This document shows positions 18,941 to 28,975 of a DNA stretch of 64,000 nucleotides, one piece after another. The notes under the pieces are model-generated. The model had not been told where the DNA came from and did no database searches. It saw only the letters and a list, made by a program, of their open reading frames with translations. This DNA comes from Paraburkholderia dioscoreae. Its GTDB lineage: Bacteria > Pseudomonadota > Gammaproteobacteria > Burkholderiales > Burkholderiaceae. The stretch is from NCBI RefSeq assembly GCF_902459535.1, contig NZ_LR699553.1, forward strand, positions 1,240,001-1,304,000. The letters are read 5' to 3'. The number at the start of each line of letters is the position of its first letter. The stretch's first letter is position 1. A program made the position numbers and the translations under genes.

Positions 18941-19831
18941 TTATTCCGCTGGTAATCCCATTCGGTTTGCCCATGCCACCGTGGCGGCAGCATAAAAGCT
19001 GTCCAGCGTCGTATGGGCCGCGGCGCTCTGCAAGTCGAGCCCAAGATGCCGTGCCGCCGCGCTCAGCGCCTCTAGCGGCTTATCCTTATCCAGCGCCGTG
19101 GCGCCGTTCTGCTTGCTGAGTTTTTCTCCGTGTTCGTTCATGACCACGGGCACATGCAGATACTCGGGCGTCGGCACGCCCAGGCAGCGCTGCAGATAGA
19201 TCTGCCGTGCCGTTGAATCCATCAGATCCGCGCCGCGCACGATGTGCGTGATACCCGCGTCCGCGTCGTCGACGACCACCGCCAGTTGATACGCCCATTG
19301 GTCGTCCGCGCGCTTCAGCACGAAATCGCCGACTTCCGTGGCCAGGTTTTGCGTCTGCCTGCCTTGCCAGCGGTCCTCGAACGTGATGACCGCGGCGTCG
19401 CCGTCGGGCACGCGCAAGCGCCATGCGCGCGCCGGTTTGCCGTGCAGGCCGTCGCGGCAGGTGCCGGGATAGGCGAGGGTGGTGTTGCGCGCATGCGCGT
19501 GCAGCAGCGAGTCGGCAATCTCCTTGCGTGTGCAGCCGCACGGATAGATCATGCCGGCGGCCTTCAATTGCTCCAGCGCCTGCTCGTAACGCGCGAGGCG
19601 CGTGCTTTGCCAGACAGGCGGTTCATCCGCATGCATGCCGAAGCGTTCGAGGGTGGCGAGAATGTCTCCGGCGGCGCCCGGCACGGTGCGTGGGCGGTCG
19701 ATGTCTTCGATGCGAACGAGCCATGCTCCCCGATGCGCACGCGCGTCCAGCCAGCTTGCGAGCGCGCTGACCAGCGAGCCGAAATGCAGCGGGCCGGTGG
19801 GCGATGGAGCGAAGCGTCCGCGGTAGGTCAT
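18941..19831 (-). CDS. gluQ: Glutamyl-Q tRNA(Asp) synthetase GluQ
   Basis: A 296-residue paralog of the catalytic half of glutamyl-tRNA synthetase that attaches glutamate to queuosine-34 of tRNA(Asp). It starts [19 protein letters not shown], which contains the HIGH-like element (H-F-G-S), and has K-L-S-K-Q as the KMSKS-like loop. The Y-P-C-G-C-T-R-K-E segment supplies zinc-binding Cys residues. The anticodon-binding half of GluRS is absent, as expected. The ATG at 19831 has AGAGG seven bases upstream; earlier in-frame starts would run toward trhO. It lies 50 bp downstream of trhO, also a tRNA wobble-base modifier. Confidence 0.94.
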   Translation of the reverse strand: MTYRGRFAPSPTGPLHFGSLVSALASWLDARAHRGAWLVRIEDIDRPRTVPGAAGDILATLERFGMHADEPPVWQSTRLARYEQALEQLKAAGMIYPCGCTRKEIADSLLHAHARNTTLAYPGTCRDGLHGKPARAWRLRVPDGDAAVITFEDRWQGRQTQNLATEVGDFVLKRADDQWAYQLAVVVDDADAGITHIVRGADLMDSTARQIYLQRCLGVPTPEYLHVPVVMNEHGEKLSKQNGATALDKDKPLEALSAAARHLGLDLQSAAAHTTLDSFYAAATVAWANRMGLPAE

Positions 19832-19881
19832 GGCGGCCTCTACCGGCAAGCCACGCTCTGATTGCGCCCGCTGCGCCGCCA

Positions 19882-20745
19882 TCACGCGGCGCGCGCCGCC
19901 TTGCTGTCCGGATGACACTCTGGACACGTCTTGCCCGCCACGTACAGCGGCGATTGTTGCGCTTCCGGCGTGACCACGGCCCGGCAGCCGAAGCATTGCG
20001 TGGTCTTGCTAGGCTCCAGTTGCGGATTGAGCGCGGTGCGGTAGTCGAACACGAAGCAGTCGCCGTGATAGTGCGCGCCGCCCACTTCCTCGAAATACTT
20101 CAGAATGCCGCCCTCGAGCTGGTACACGTTTTCAATGCCGACGTCCTTCATGTGGATCGCGGCCTTCTCGCAGCGAATGCCGCCCGTGCAGAACGACACG
20201 ATCGTCTTGCCTTCCAGATCGGTGCGATTCTGCTCGATCACTTCGGGAAATTCACTGAATTTGGTAATGCGGTAGTCGAGCGCGTTGTCGAACGTGCCGA
20301 CGTCGACTTCGAACGCGTTGCGCGTGTCGAGCATCACCACGGGCCGGCCCTCGTCGTCGTGACCGCGGTCCAGCCAGTTTTTCAGCGTGGGCGCGTCGAC
20401 GAACGGCGCGCGGCCGAGTTCCGGCCGGATGGCCGGCTTTTTCATCGTGATGATTTCGCGCTTGAGCTTGACCAGCATGCGGGTGAACGGCTGCTTGTCC
20501 GACAGGCTTTCCTTGAACTGCAGATCGGCGAACTTACCCTCGAACAGCGCGTCGTGACGGATGTAGTCGATGAACGCGCTGGTGTTCTCGCGCGTGCCGG
20601 CGACGAACAGGTTGATGCCTTCCGGCGCGAGCAGAATGGTGCCCTTCAGGCCCAGCGCATTGCAGCGTTCCGTGACGAACGGGCGCCATGCGGCCGTGTC
20701 TTCGATAGTCGCGAATTGATACGAAGAGAGGTTGACGATGCTCAT
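19882..20745 (-). CDS. trhO: tRNA uridine(34) hydroxylase TrhO (YceA, rhodanese-like)
   Basis: A 287-residue protein with an N-terminal acylphosphatase-like region (about 1-95) and a rhodanese domain (about 115-225). The presumed catalytic Cys is in [10 protein letters not shown], and [11 protein letters not shown] marks the rhodanese start. A C-terminal four-Cys element (C-F-G-C, then C-P-E-C) is probably a metal site. TrhO hydroxylates U34 of several tRNAs on the way to cmo5U or mo5U. With gluQ immediately downstream on the same strand, the pair likely forms a small wobble-position operon. Confidence 0.94.
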   Translation of the reverse strand: MSIVNLSSYQFATIEDTAAWRPFVTERCNALGLKGTILLAPEGINLFVAGTRENTSAFIDYIRHDALFEGKFADLQFKESLSDKQPFTRMLVKLKREIITMKKPAIRPELGRAPFVDAPTLKNWLDRGHDDEGRPVVMLDTRNAFEVDVGTFDNALDYRITKFSEFPEVIEQNRTDLEGKTIVSFCTGGIRCEKAAIHMKDVGIENVYQLEGGILKYFEEVGGAHYHGDCFVFDYRTALNPQLEPSKTTQCFGCRAVVTPEAQQSPLYVAGKTCPECHPDSKAARAA

Positions 20746-21074
20746 AGATGTCCAGCGGTAAGAGGTGACCGGCGTTGCGGAAAACGGGGCGCATTGGGCT
20801 CCCGCCTTCAGCCGCCATGCGGCACGGCCACGTCGAATAGGGCGAAACCCGTATTATCCCTCAACCTGGCGCTTTCCCCGACTCGGCCGAATGGCCAGCG
20901 GGTTGCGGTAGCGCAAATCGTCGGCGAACTTGCCGCTTATCCGTGCCGTCCGAACGGCCGTCCCATGGTCCGCCGCTCGGGAAGCGCCGGTGCGCGCGGC
21001 TCGCGCGTTGCTGTCCTGAGCCGATCGGCTAACGCGCGGTTTTGGCCTGAAAACTCCGGAAGGGTGGAGTTACA
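20746..21074. other. Divergent intergenic region trhO / dnaE
   Basis: 329 bp between the starts of trhO (minus) and dnaE (plus). It must hold promoters for both, but I see no hexamer pair I would defend. Just before dnaE the sequence GGTGGAGT gives the ribosome site. No small gene was recognised. Confidence 0.5.
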
Positions 21075-24000
21075 ATGTCGCCCATGTCAGATCCTCGCTT
21101 CGTTCATCTCCGCGTTCACTCCGAATTCTCGATTGCCGATGGCATCGTGCGCCTTGACGACGTCGTCAAGGCCGCTGCCAAAGACGGCCAGGGCGCGCTC
21201 GCCCTCACCGATCTCGGCAACGCATTCGGCCTAGTCCGTTTCTACAAGGAAGCCCGCGGCAAAGGGGTCAAGCCCATTGCCGGCTGCGACGTCTGGATCA
21301 CCAATCCGGACGACCGCGAAAAGCCTTCCCGTTTGCTGCTGCTCGTCAAAGACCGGCGCGGCTACCTGAATCTGTGCGAACTGCTCAGCAAGGCGTCGCT
21401 CACGAATCAGTATCGCGGTCGCGCGGAAATCGAGGCCGGCTGGCTCGAATCCGGTCTGGGCGAAGGGCTGCTCGCATTGTCCGGCGCGCAGCAGGGCGAC
21501 GTGGGTCTCGCGCTCGCGGCGGGTAACGAAGAAGCGGCAAAACGCAATGCGTTGCACTGGGCGAAGGTGTTCCCGGGCGGCTTTTATATCGAGGTGCAGC
21601 GCTGCGGGCAGCCGGGCGGCGAGCACTACGTGCAGCAGGCGGTCGCGCTTGCGGCGTCGCTGAAATTACCGGTGGTCGCCACGCATCCCATGCAGTTCAT
21701 GACGCCGGACGACTTCACCGCGCACGAAGCGCGCGTGTGTATTTCCGAAGGCGACATTCTGGCCAATCCGCGCCGCTCGAAGCGCTTTACGCCCGAGCAG
21801 TACTTCCGCACGCAGGAAGAAATGGCCGCGCTGTTCGCGGACATTCCGTCGGCGCTCGCCAACTCGGTCGAAATCGCCAAGCGCTGCAACCTCACGTTGG
21901 AACTCGGCAAGCCCAAGCTGCCGCTGTTCCCGACACCCGACGGCATGTCGCTCGACGACTACCTTGTCCATCTGTCGAAAGAAGGCCTCGAAAAGCGTCT
22001 CGAACAGTTGTATCCGGACGCGGCCGAGCGCGAAGCGCAGCGCGAAACGTATTACCAGCGCCTCGAATTCGAGTGCGGCACGATCATCAAGATGGGCTTT
22101 CCCGGCTACTTCCTGATCGTGGCGGACTTCATCAACTGGGCGAAGAACAACGGCGTGCCGGTCGGTCCGGGCCGCGGCTCGGGCGCGGGTTCGCTGGTCG
22201 CGTACGCGCTCGGCGTGACCGACCTCGATCCGCTGCGCTACAACCTGCTGTTCGAACGTTTCCTGAATCCGGAGCGGGTGTCCATGCCCGACTTCGACAT
22301 CGACTTCTGCCAGCACGGCCGTGATCGCGTGATCCAGTACGTGAAGGAAAAGTACGGCGCGGACGCGGTGTCGCAGATCGCCACGTTCGGCACGATGGCG
22401 GCGAAGGCGGCGGTGCGCGACATCGGCCGGGTGCTCGATCTCGGCTACATGTTCACGGACGGCATCGCCAAGCTGATTCCGTTCAAGCCGGGCAAGCACG
22501 TCACCATTGCGGACGCGATGAAGGAAGAGCCGCTGCTGCAGGAGCGCTTCGACAACGAAGACGAAGTGCATCAGTTGCTCGAACTCGCGCAGCGCGTGGA
22601 AGGGCTGACGCGGAACGTCGGCATGCACGCGGGCGGTGTGCTGATCGCGCCGGGCAAGCTGACCGATTTCTGCCCGCTGTACACGCAGGGCGACGAAAGC
22701 GGCGTCGTGAGTCAGTACGACAAGGACGACGTCGAAGCCGTCGGCCTCGTGAAGTTCGACTTTTTGGGTCTGACCACGCTCACGATTCTCGACTGGGCCG
22801 AGCGCTATATCCGGCGCCTGGATCCGTCGAAGCAGGACTGGTCGCTCGCGCAGGTGCCGCTCGACGACCCGGCGTCGTTCTCGATCCTGAAGAAAGCGAA
22901 TACGGTCGCCGTGTTCCAGCTGGAAAGCCGCGGCATGCAAGGCATGCTGAAAGACGCGCAGCCTGACCGCTTCGAGGACATCATCGCGCTGGTCGCGTTG
23001 TACCGTCCGGGCCCAATGGACCTGATTCCGAGCTTCTGCGCGCGTAAGCACGGCCGCGAAGTGGTCGAGTATCCGGATCCGCGTGTCGAATCTGTTCTGA
23101 AAGAGACCTACGGCATCATGGTCTACCAGGAGCAGGTCATGCAGATGGCGCAGATCATCGGCGGCTATTCGCTGGGCGGCGCCGACTTGCTGCGTCGCGC
23201 GATGGGTAAGAAGAAGGCCGAGGAAATGGCCGAGCATCGCGAGCTGTTCCGTCAGGGCGCCGCGAAGAACGGGCTGGCTGGCGAGAAGGCCGACGAAATC
23301 TTCGACTTGATGGAGAAGTTCGCGGGCTACGGCTTCAACAAGTCGCACGCGGCCGCGTATGCGCTACTCGCGTACTACACGGCATGGCTGAAGGCGCACC
23401 ATCCGGCGGAATTCATGGCGGCGAATATGTCGCTCGCCATGGACGACACGGACAAGGTCAAGATCCTGTTCGAAGACTGCCTCGTGAACAAGATGGCGGT
23501 GCTGCCGCCGGACGTCAATCTGTCCGCGTACCGCTTCGAGCCGGTTGCGGAAGCCGACGGCAAGCGTTCGCGAACGATCCGCTATGGCCTCGGTGCAATC
23601 AAGGGCAGCGGCCAGAACGCGATCGAAGAAATCCTGCGCGCGCGTGAGGAAGGCCCGTTTATCGACATCTTCGATTTCTGTAACCGGGTCGATCGCCGTA
23701 TCGTCAATCGCCGTACGGTCGAAGCCTTGATCCGCGCCGGCGCTTTCGACACGTTGCATGCGAATCGCGCGCAACTGATCGCTTCGGTCTCACTTGCGAT
23801 GGAAGCCGCCGAACAGGCGAGCGCCAACGCGCTGCAAGCGGGCCTGTTCGACATGGGCGACTCACCCTCGCAAGGTCACGAACTGGTCGACGAGCCGGAA
23901 TGGCCGGAAAAGAAAAAGCTGCAGGAAGAGAAGGCCGCACTCGGCTTTTACCTGTCGGGCCATCTGTTCGACGCCTATAGGGACGAAGTGCGCCGCTTCG

Positions 24001-24656
24001 TGCGCCAGAAGATCGGCGAGTTGAAGGAAGGGCGCGACAAGCTGGTGGCGGGCGTGATCGCCTCGCTGCGCACGCAGATGACCCAGCGCGGCAAGATGCT
24101 GATCGCGCTGCTCGACGACGGCACCGGCCAGTGCGAAGTCACGGTTTTCAACGAGACGTTCGAAGCGCACAAGCAACTGTTCAAGGAAGACGAACTGCTG
24201 GTCGTGCAGGGCCAGGCGCGTAACGACGCGTTCACGGGCGGCATCCGCTTTACTGTCGACACGGTCATGGATCTCGGCCGCGCGCGCTGCCGTTATGCGG
24301 AGGCCGTGAAGGTGCAGATGAACGGCAATGCGGACGCGCTGGCCTTGCGTCGTGTGCTCGAAGCGCATAGCGCGGGCAAGGACGAACCGCAAGCGGCAGC
24401 GGCGCCGGCGGCCTCATCGCGTGGCGGGAACGGCGGTGGCAACGGTGGTGGCCGTAATGGTGGCGGCTATGGCGGCGGTGGGCAGCGTCAGGCGGTGCAG
24501 ATCCCGAACGGGCTGGCCGTGCAGGTGGTTTATCGCAGCCAGAATGCCGAAGGTGAAATGCGTCTGGGCGACGCGTGGCGCGTGAAGCCGACCGACGAAC
24601 TACTCGCGGCGTTGCGCGGCGAGTTTGCCGGAAGCTCGATCGAGATCGTTTATTGA
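21075..24656 (+). CDS. dnaE: DNA polymerase III subunit alpha DnaE
   Basis: The 1193-residue replicative polymerase. It has an N-terminal PHP domain (H-L-R-V-H-S-E-F-S-I-A-D-G), a palm with the catalytic aspartates in P-D-F-D-I-D-F-C at about 405-412 (D406, D408 and D410; E. coli uses D401 and D403), the fingers and thumb, tandem helix-hairpin-helix and an OB fold (L-L-D-D-G-T-G-Q-C-E-V-T-V-F). Its ATG has GGAG five bases upstream. Unusually, the C-terminal tau-binding region is interrupted at about residues 1115-1140 by an almost pure Gly/Asn stretch. The gene stands alone and ends at a strong hairpin. Confidence 0.98.
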   Translation: MSPMSDPRFVHLRVHSEFSIADGIVRLDDVVKAAAKDGQGALALTDLGNAFGLVRFYKEARGKGVKPIAGCDVWITNPDDREKPSRLLLLVKDRRGYLNLCELLSKASLTNQYRGRAEIEAGWLESGLGEGLLALSGAQQGDVGLALAAGNEEAAKRNALHWAKVFPGGFYIEVQRCGQPGGEHYVQQAVALAASLKLPVVATHPMQFMTPDDFTAHEARVCISEGDILANPRRSKRFTPEQYFRTQEEMAALFADIPSALANSVEIAKRCNLTLELGKPKLPLFPTPDGMSLDDYLVHLSKEGLEKRLEQLYPDAAEREAQRETYYQRLEFECGTIIKMGFPGYFLIVADFINWAKNNGVPVGPGRGSGAGSLVAYALGVTDLDPLRYNLLFERFLNPERVSMPDFDIDFCQHGRDRVIQYVKEKYGADAVSQIATFGTMAAKAAVRDIGRVLDLGYMFTDGIAKLIPFKPGKHVTIADAMKEEPLLQERFDNEDEVHQLLELAQRVEGLTRNVGMHAGGVLIAPGKLTDFCPLYTQGDESGVVSQYDKDDVEAVGLVKFDFLGLTTLTILDWAERYIRRLDPSKQDWSLAQVPLDDPASFSILKKANTVAVFQLESRGMQGMLKDAQPDRFEDIIALVALYRPGPMDLIPSFCARKHGREVVEYPDPRVESVLKETYGIMVYQEQVMQMAQIIGGYSLGGADLLRRAMGKKKAEEMAEHRELFRQGAAKNGLAGEKADEIFDLMEKFAGYGFNKSHAAAYALLAYYTAWLKAHHPAEFMAANMSLAMDDTDKVKILFEDCLVNKMAVLPPDVNLSAYRFEPVAEADGKRSRTIRYGLGAIKGSGQNAIEEILRAREEGPFIDIFDFCNRVDRRIVNRRTVEALIRAGAFDTLHANRAQLIASVSLAMEAAEQASANALQAGLFDMGDSPSQGHELVDEPEWPEKKKLQEEKAALGFYLSGHLFDAYRDEVRRFVRQKIGELKEGRDKLVAGVIASLRTQMTQRGKMLIALLDDGTGQCEVTVFNETFEAHKQLFKEDELLVVQGQARNDAFTGGIRFTVDTVMDLGRARCRYAEAVKVQMNGNADALALRRVLEAHSAGKDEPQAAAAPAASSRGGNGGGNGGGRNGGGYGGGGQRQAVQIPNGLAVQVVYRSQNAEGEMRLGDAWRVKPTDELLAALRGEFAGSSIEIVY

Positions 24657-24663
24657 CGTTGCG

Positions 24664-24692
24664 GGTTGTCCGCGCCGTTGGCGCGGACAACC
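24664..24692. terminator. Strong hairpin between convergent dnaE and GT2 gene
   Basis: A perfect 13-bp stem GGTTGTCCGCGCC / GGCGCGGACAACC with a GTT loop begins 7 bp after the dnaE stop and ends 29 bp before the stop of the opposing glycosyltransferase. No T tract follows, but the position and stability suit a shared terminator. Confidence 0.7.
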
Positions 24693-24721
24693 GAGCGCCC
24701 GCCTACCTGTCATCCAGGCAT

Positions 24722-25483
24722 TCAGTGCCGCGCCTTCTCCCCCAGCCGCGCCAGCTTCAAAAACCGGTAATACACCGTCTCCGCATTGAACACCGCGATC
24801 ATGAAACCGGCGCGGCCGTCCAGAAAACCACGACGCAGCACATAGGTCCGCACGAACGCCCACGCACCGCGTCCGAGCGCCTTGCCGAAGCTGCCTCGCT
24901 GACCCGCCGCGTGACGTTGCTGAGCGCCCGCTGTCGAATAGGCGTCGAGTTTGCGCAACACGCCTTCGAAGTCCTCGTACGAGTAATGCATCAGCTTGCC
25001 GGCGAGGCGTTGCGCCGGCGTGTCGAACACCAGTCGCTCATGAACCAGGTCGTCGGAGAAACGCGCGGCGCCGCGTTTGAAGAGGCGCGGAATCCAGTCC
25101 GGATACCAGCCGCTGTGATGAATCCAGTGCCCGCAAAAACTCGACAGCCGATCCACCGCATAAACGTCGGCGGTGGGGGCGGCCAGCGCCGCGCGGATCG
25201 CTGACGCGAGTTCCGGCGAGACGATCTCGTCGGCGTCGAGCGAAAGAATCCAACTGGTGCCGAGCGCGTCCACCGCGCGATTCTTTTGCGGGCCGAAGCC
25301 CGGCCAGTCGGTCTGTTCGATCACGCGAGCGCCGTGCGAGCGGGCAATGTCCGTGGTGCCGTCGGTGCTGCCGCCGTCGATCACGACGATCTGATCGGCG
25401 AAGGCCACGGCTTGCAGGCATTCAGCCAGCCGCGCCGCCGCGTTTTTAGTGATGATGGCGACGCCGAGGGTGGTTTCTTGCAT
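24722..25483 (-). CDS. Glycosyltransferase family 2 (WaaE/KdtX-like, LPS core)
   Basis: A 253-residue GT-A enzyme starting M-Q-E-T-T-L-G-V-A-I-I-T-K-N-A. It has the nucleotide-sugar binding V-V-I-D-G-G-S-T-D-G-T and the metal-binding L-S-L-D-A-D-E motif. The segment W-I-H-H-S-G-W-Y-P-D-W with R-L-F-K-R-G is typical of the WaaE/KdtX branch that adds a hexose to the heptose region of the LPS inner core. The in-frame upstream region is Cys/Arg-rich and unlike the family. It is divergent from msbA across 230 bp and lies in the LPS locus. Confidence 0.88.
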   Translation of the reverse strand: MQETTLGVAIITKNAAARLAECLQAVAFADQIVVIDGGSTDGTTDIARSHGARVIEQTDWPGFGPQKNRAVDALGTSWILSLDADEIVSPELASAIRAALAAPTADVYAVDRLSSFCGHWIHHSGWYPDWIPRLFKRGAARFSDDLVHERLVFDTPAQRLAGKLMHYSYEDFEGVLRKLDAYSTAGAQQRHAAGQRGSFGKALGRGAWAFVRTYVLRRGFLDGRAGFMIAVFNAETVYYRFLKLARLGEKARH

Positions 25484-25714
25484 ACCTGAGTAGCGTGGAG
25501 GGCAAAATGACGGAACGCTTCGCGCAAGCGGCCGGCGCCGGGCGCATTGCGCGAAGCGGGCTGCATGGGCGAGTTTGCAGGAGCGAGTATACACAGCCGA
25601 TCCCCAACCGCCGACGCCCATCCCCAACCGTTTACAATGGCTCTTTTTTGATATTCCGCACGGCAAGCATTCCGTCAGCCGCGCGATTGCCGTCCCGCAT
25701 TCTCAGAGGATTCC

Positions 25715-27508
25715 TTGAGCGCGAAGCCAACGTTAAGCAAACCCATCGGTTCAGGTGAGGCGTCGTCGCCCGCCGTCGTCTTTCGACGTTTGTGGCCGTA
25801 TATCAAGCCGCTGATCTGGGTTCTCATTGGTGCGATCGTCGCGATGGCCGTCAGCGCCGCGACCGACGCCGCGATCCCCGCCTTGCTCAAGCCTTTGCTG
25901 GACAAGGGTTTCGGCGCGCATGCCAACGACAGGGCCAAGTGGTTCGTGCCGGCCGCGGTGATCGGCCTCGCACTGATTCGCAGCCTGTCGCAATACGCGT
26001 CCGGGTATCTGCTCGCTTACGTGACGAACAAGATCCTGCTCGACCTGCGCCTGAAGATGTTCGACCGCATGATTCACACGAGCGTCGCGTTCTTCCAGCG
26101 CGAAACCGCGAGTACCGTGATCAACGCGATCGTGTTCGAGGTGAACCAGATTCTCAACGTGCTGCTGAGCGTGCTGGTCACGCTGGTGCGCGATTCGCTC
26201 ACTGTGGTCTTCCTGCTCGGCTATCTGTTCTATCTGAACTGGCGTTTGACGCTGATCGTCGCGGTGCTGCTGCCGGCGATCGGCTGGCTGGTCGGCAAGA
26301 TCAACCGCCGGCTGCGCCGCCTGAACCGCGAGCATCAACTGCTGACCAATGAGCTGTCGTACATCGTCGAAGAGTCGGTGGGCGGCTACAAGGTCGTCAA
26401 GGTGCACAACGGCGAGCAGTACGAGATGGAACGCTTCGAGTCGATGAGCAAGCGTCTGCGCGGCTACGCCATGCGCATGACGGTGTCCGGTGGCCTCGCG
26501 CAGCCGTTGACGCAGTTCCTCGCGTCGATTGCGCTCGCTGTCGTGATCACGATCGCGGTGGTGCAGTCGTCGTCGGATCAGACCACGGTGGGCGGGTTCG
26601 TCGCTTTCGTCACATCGATGCTGCTCATCATTTCGCCGCTCAAGCACCTGATGGACGTGAACCAGCCGCTGCAGCGCGGCATGACGGCGTGCGAAATGAT
26701 CTTCGGCCTGATCGACGAGCCGTCCGAGCCGGAAGGCGGCGGCAAGCCGCTCGAACGCGCGCACGGCGAGGTGGAATTCCGCGACGTCTCGTTCGTGTAC
26801 AGCGGCAACGCCACGCACAACCGCCACACGCTCGACAAGGTGTCGTTCCGGGTGGCGCCGGGCGAAATGGTCGCGCTCGCGGGCCCGTCGGGCAGCGGCA
26901 AGACCACGCTGGTGAATCTGCTGCCGCGCTTTTTCGATCCGACCGGCGGTCAGATTCTGGTCGATGGCGTGGCGATCCCCGAATACGATTTGCATGCGCT
27001 GCGCAGCCAGATCGCGATGGTGAGCCAGGACGTGGTGCTGTTCAACGACACGGTCGCCAATAACGTCGCGTACGGGCAGGTCGCCGACTCCGACAGGGTC
27101 AAGGCGGCGCTACGCGCGGCCAATTTGTGGGACACCGTCGAGGCCATGCCGAAGGGCATCGAGACGCTGGTCGGCGACAACGGCATGATGCTCTCGGGCG
27201 GCCAGCGGCAGCGTCTCGCGATCGCGCGCGCGATCTACAAGGACGCGCCGATCCTGATCCTCGACGAAGCGACGTCGGCGCTGGACTCGGAATCGGAACG
27301 CCATGTGCAGGCCGCGCTGGAAACCTTGATGAAGGGCCGCACGACGCTGGTCATCGCGCACCGCCTGTCGACCATCGAGCGCGCCAACCGGATCCTGGTG
27401 ATGGAAGCGGGGCAGATCGTCGAGAGCGGCAGTCATCGCGAACTGCTGGCGCAAGACGGGCTGTACGCGCATCTGCACCGTATCCAGTTCCAGCAGAGCG
27501 CGGCGTAA
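25715..27508 (+). CDS. msbA: Lipid A/LPS ABC flippase MsbA
   Basis: A 597-residue half-transporter with six membrane helices (about residues 25-320) and a C-terminal ATPase with Walker [10 protein letters not shown], signature L-S-G-G-Q-R-Q-R, Walker [13 protein letters not shown] and the switch His in V-I-A-H-R-L-S. It flips core-lipid A across the inner membrane. The start is a TTG at 25715 with AGAGGA five bases upstream; no in-frame ATG gives a full N-terminus. It is followed by a hairpin and LPS glycosyltransferases. Confidence 0.96.
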   Translation: MSAKPTLSKPIGSGEASSPAVVFRRLWPYIKPLIWVLIGAIVAMAVSAATDAAIPALLKPLLDKGFGAHANDRAKWFVPAAVIGLALIRSLSQYASGYLLAYVTNKILLDLRLKMFDRMIHTSVAFFQRETASTVINAIVFEVNQILNVLLSVLVTLVRDSLTVVFLLGYLFYLNWRLTLIVAVLLPAIGWLVGKINRRLRRLNREHQLLTNELSYIVEESVGGYKVVKVHNGEQYEMERFESMSKRLRGYAMRMTVSGGLAQPLTQFLASIALAVVITIAVVQSSSDQTTVGGFVAFVTSMLLIISPLKHLMDVNQPLQRGMTACEMIFGLIDEPSEPEGGGKPLERAHGEVEFRDVSFVYSGNATHNRHTLDKVSFRVAPGEMVALAGPSGSGKTTLVNLLPRFFDPTGGQILVDGVAIPEYDLHALRSQIAMVSQDVVLFNDTVANNVAYGQVADSDRVKAALRAANLWDTVEAMPKGIETLVGDNGMMLSGGQRQRLAIARAIYKDAPILILDEATSALDSESERHVQAALETLMKGRTTLVIAHRLSTIERANRILVMEAGQIVESGSHRELLAQDGLYAHLHRIQFQQSAA

Positions 27509-27553
27509 AGCGCACGACACGTCAATCGGGCCATTCATTCGGGGCTCCCTGCA

Positions 27554-27577
27554 CGCGGTCCGCCAAACCGGACCGCG
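27554..27577. terminator. Hairpin between msbA and the GT4 gene
   Basis: A perfect 9-bp stem CGCGGTCCG / CGGACCGCG encloses CCAAAC, 45 bp after the msbA stop. No T tract follows on the plus strand. It may partly insulate msbA from the next gene or act as an mRNA end stabiliser. Confidence 0.5.
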
Positions 27578-27626
27578 CATGACTCATCCCTTAACATTTG
27601 ACGAGGCGCTGGCGCGCGCTGTCTGA

Positions 27627-28703
27627 ATGAAGAAACTTGGACTCTCCAGCAACGCTCTGCAACACAGCGGCGGCCTCGAGCGCTACGCAATGGATCTGGT
27701 GCGCGGCCTCGCCGCGCGCGGCGTCGAGCCGGCTTTCTTTGCGCGTCGTTTCGATGCGTCGCTGCCCGAATACGGGATGGTCGAGCCGCACCGTATAAAC
27801 GTCGCGTTTCTGCCGGGCAAGCTGCGCGACCGCTGGTTTTCATGGCGGCTGCGCGCGGCACGGCGCGCGGCGCACGTCGATGTGCTGATCGGCTGCAACC
27901 GCGTCGACTCGTCCGACATGGCGATCTGCGGCGGCACGCATCTCGGCTTTTTGCGGGCGACGGGGCGCGCGCAGAAGCGTTCGGACCGCTGGCAGATTGC
28001 GCTCGAGCGCCGCCAGTACGAGCGCTCGAAAATCGTGGTCGCGCACTCGCAACTGATGCATGACGAATTGCGCGAACTGTACGGCGTGGACGAAGCGAAG
28101 ATCCGCGTGTTGTATCCCCCCGTGGACGGCACGCGTTTCGCGCCCACGGATGCCGCGACGCGCGCCGCCTTGCGCCACAAATACGGTTTCGCCGACGACG
28201 AGATCGTCCTCCTGTTTCCGTCGAGCAGCCATGAGCGCAAGGGTTTGCCGCTCATCGAAGCCGCGCTGCGCGACACCGCGCTGCCGGTGGTCGTGGCCGT
28301 AGCCGGCCGCCCGCCCGCGCGCCCGTCCGCGCGGCTGCGCTATATCGGCTATGTGAAAGAGCTCGCGGAGTGCTACCGGGCCGCGGACTTCACGATCCTC
28401 GCGTCGACGTATGAGCCGTTCGGGCTGGTCGGCATCGAATCGGTGATGTGCGGCACGCCGGTCATTTTCCCGTCGACCATTGGCTGCTGCGATGCGATCG
28501 CCCCGCATGCGAAATTCGTTTTCGCGCCGGGCGAGGTGGCCGATCTGCGTGCGACAGTCGAGAGGGCGGTGCGGGAACACGGCGCCGGTACGCGTCGCAC
28601 GCCACTCGAACTGGCTCGCGACGCGGTGCTTTACGACCCCGGCGTGGCTGCTCACGTGGACGCGCTGCTGACGCTGGCCGAGGGCATCGACAGCGCGCGT
28701 TAG
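27627..28703 (+). CDS. Glycosyltransferase family 4 (LPS core)
   Basis: A 358-residue GT-B enzyme. The N-terminal half opens M-K-K-L-G-L-S-S-N-A-L with the acceptor-binding Gly loop Q-H-S-G-G-L-E-R-Y. The C-terminal half has F-P-S-S-S-H-E-R-K-G and the E-x7-E-type donor site E-P-F-G-L-V-G-I-E-S followed by G-T-P-V-I. No signal peptide or membrane anchor is seen; it should work on the cytoplasmic face. It is probably a retaining sugar transferase of the LPS core, judged by its place between msbA and the heptosyltransferase-like gene. The ribosome site is weak. Confidence 0.88.
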   Translation: MKKLGLSSNALQHSGGLERYAMDLVRGLAARGVEPAFFARRFDASLPEYGMVEPHRINVAFLPGKLRDRWFSWRLRAARRAAHVDVLIGCNRVDSSDMAICGGTHLGFLRATGRAQKRSDRWQIALERRQYERSKIVVAHSQLMHDELRELYGVDEAKIRVLYPPVDGTRFAPTDAATRAALRHKYGFADDEIVLLFPSSSHERKGLPLIEAALRDTALPVVVAVAGRPPARPSARLRYIGYVKELAECYRAADFTILASTYEPFGLVGIESVMCGTPVIFPSTIGCCDAIAPHAKFVFAPGEVADLRATVERAVREHGAGTRRTPLELARDAVLYDPGVAAHVDALLTLAEGIDSAR

Positions 28704-28782
28704 GGATCCGCCGCACCCTTGTCGCAGAAGGGGCAAGCGGGTTTCCTGGCGTGGTTTCGCGTCGTTCCGTAGCAGGGTCACA

Positions 28783-28791
28783 TGCTATAAT
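28783..28791 (+). promoter_or_regulatory. Extended -10 promoter element upstream of the GT9/ligase genes
   Basis: TGCTATAAT is an exact extended -10 consensus (TGnTATAAT). No good -35 hexamer lies 17 bp upstream, which extended -10 promoters tolerate. It would start transcription near 28798, giving a leader of about 250 nt before the glycosyltransferase and a separate start for the downstream LPS genes. Confidence 0.5.
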
Positions 28792-28805
28792 TTTCAACTA
28801 TCAAC

Positions 28806-28824
28806 GCTCGAACTCAATTCGAGC
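28806..28824. promoter_or_regulatory. Perfect inverted repeat just downstream of the predicted start site
   Basis: GCTCGAA and TTCGAGC flank CTCAA, beginning about eight bases after the expected transcription start. It could be an operator or a 5' mRNA hairpin. Confidence 0.35.
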
Positions 28825-28975
28825 CGAACACCCACTTACTTCATCGAACTTTCCATGCCGGCCTGGACAGGCGGCGGGCCAGAGGCGCCGCATCCCGAAC
28901 CGCGCCAGTCCGTCGTGACGGGGCTGTAGCCGCTGCACTGGAGGCCTTCGGGAAGAATACCGCTGGAGATTGTGC

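Noticed and set aside
21666..23348. A 560-codon minus-strand open frame inside dnaE
   Set aside because: It lies wholly opposite the polymerase palm and thumb coding sequence, has no ribosome site and the composition of a GC shadow frame.
28855..28929. A 24-codon frame (M-P-A-W-T-G-G-G) in the same leader
   Set aside because: No ribosome site and no relation to a downstream start codon.
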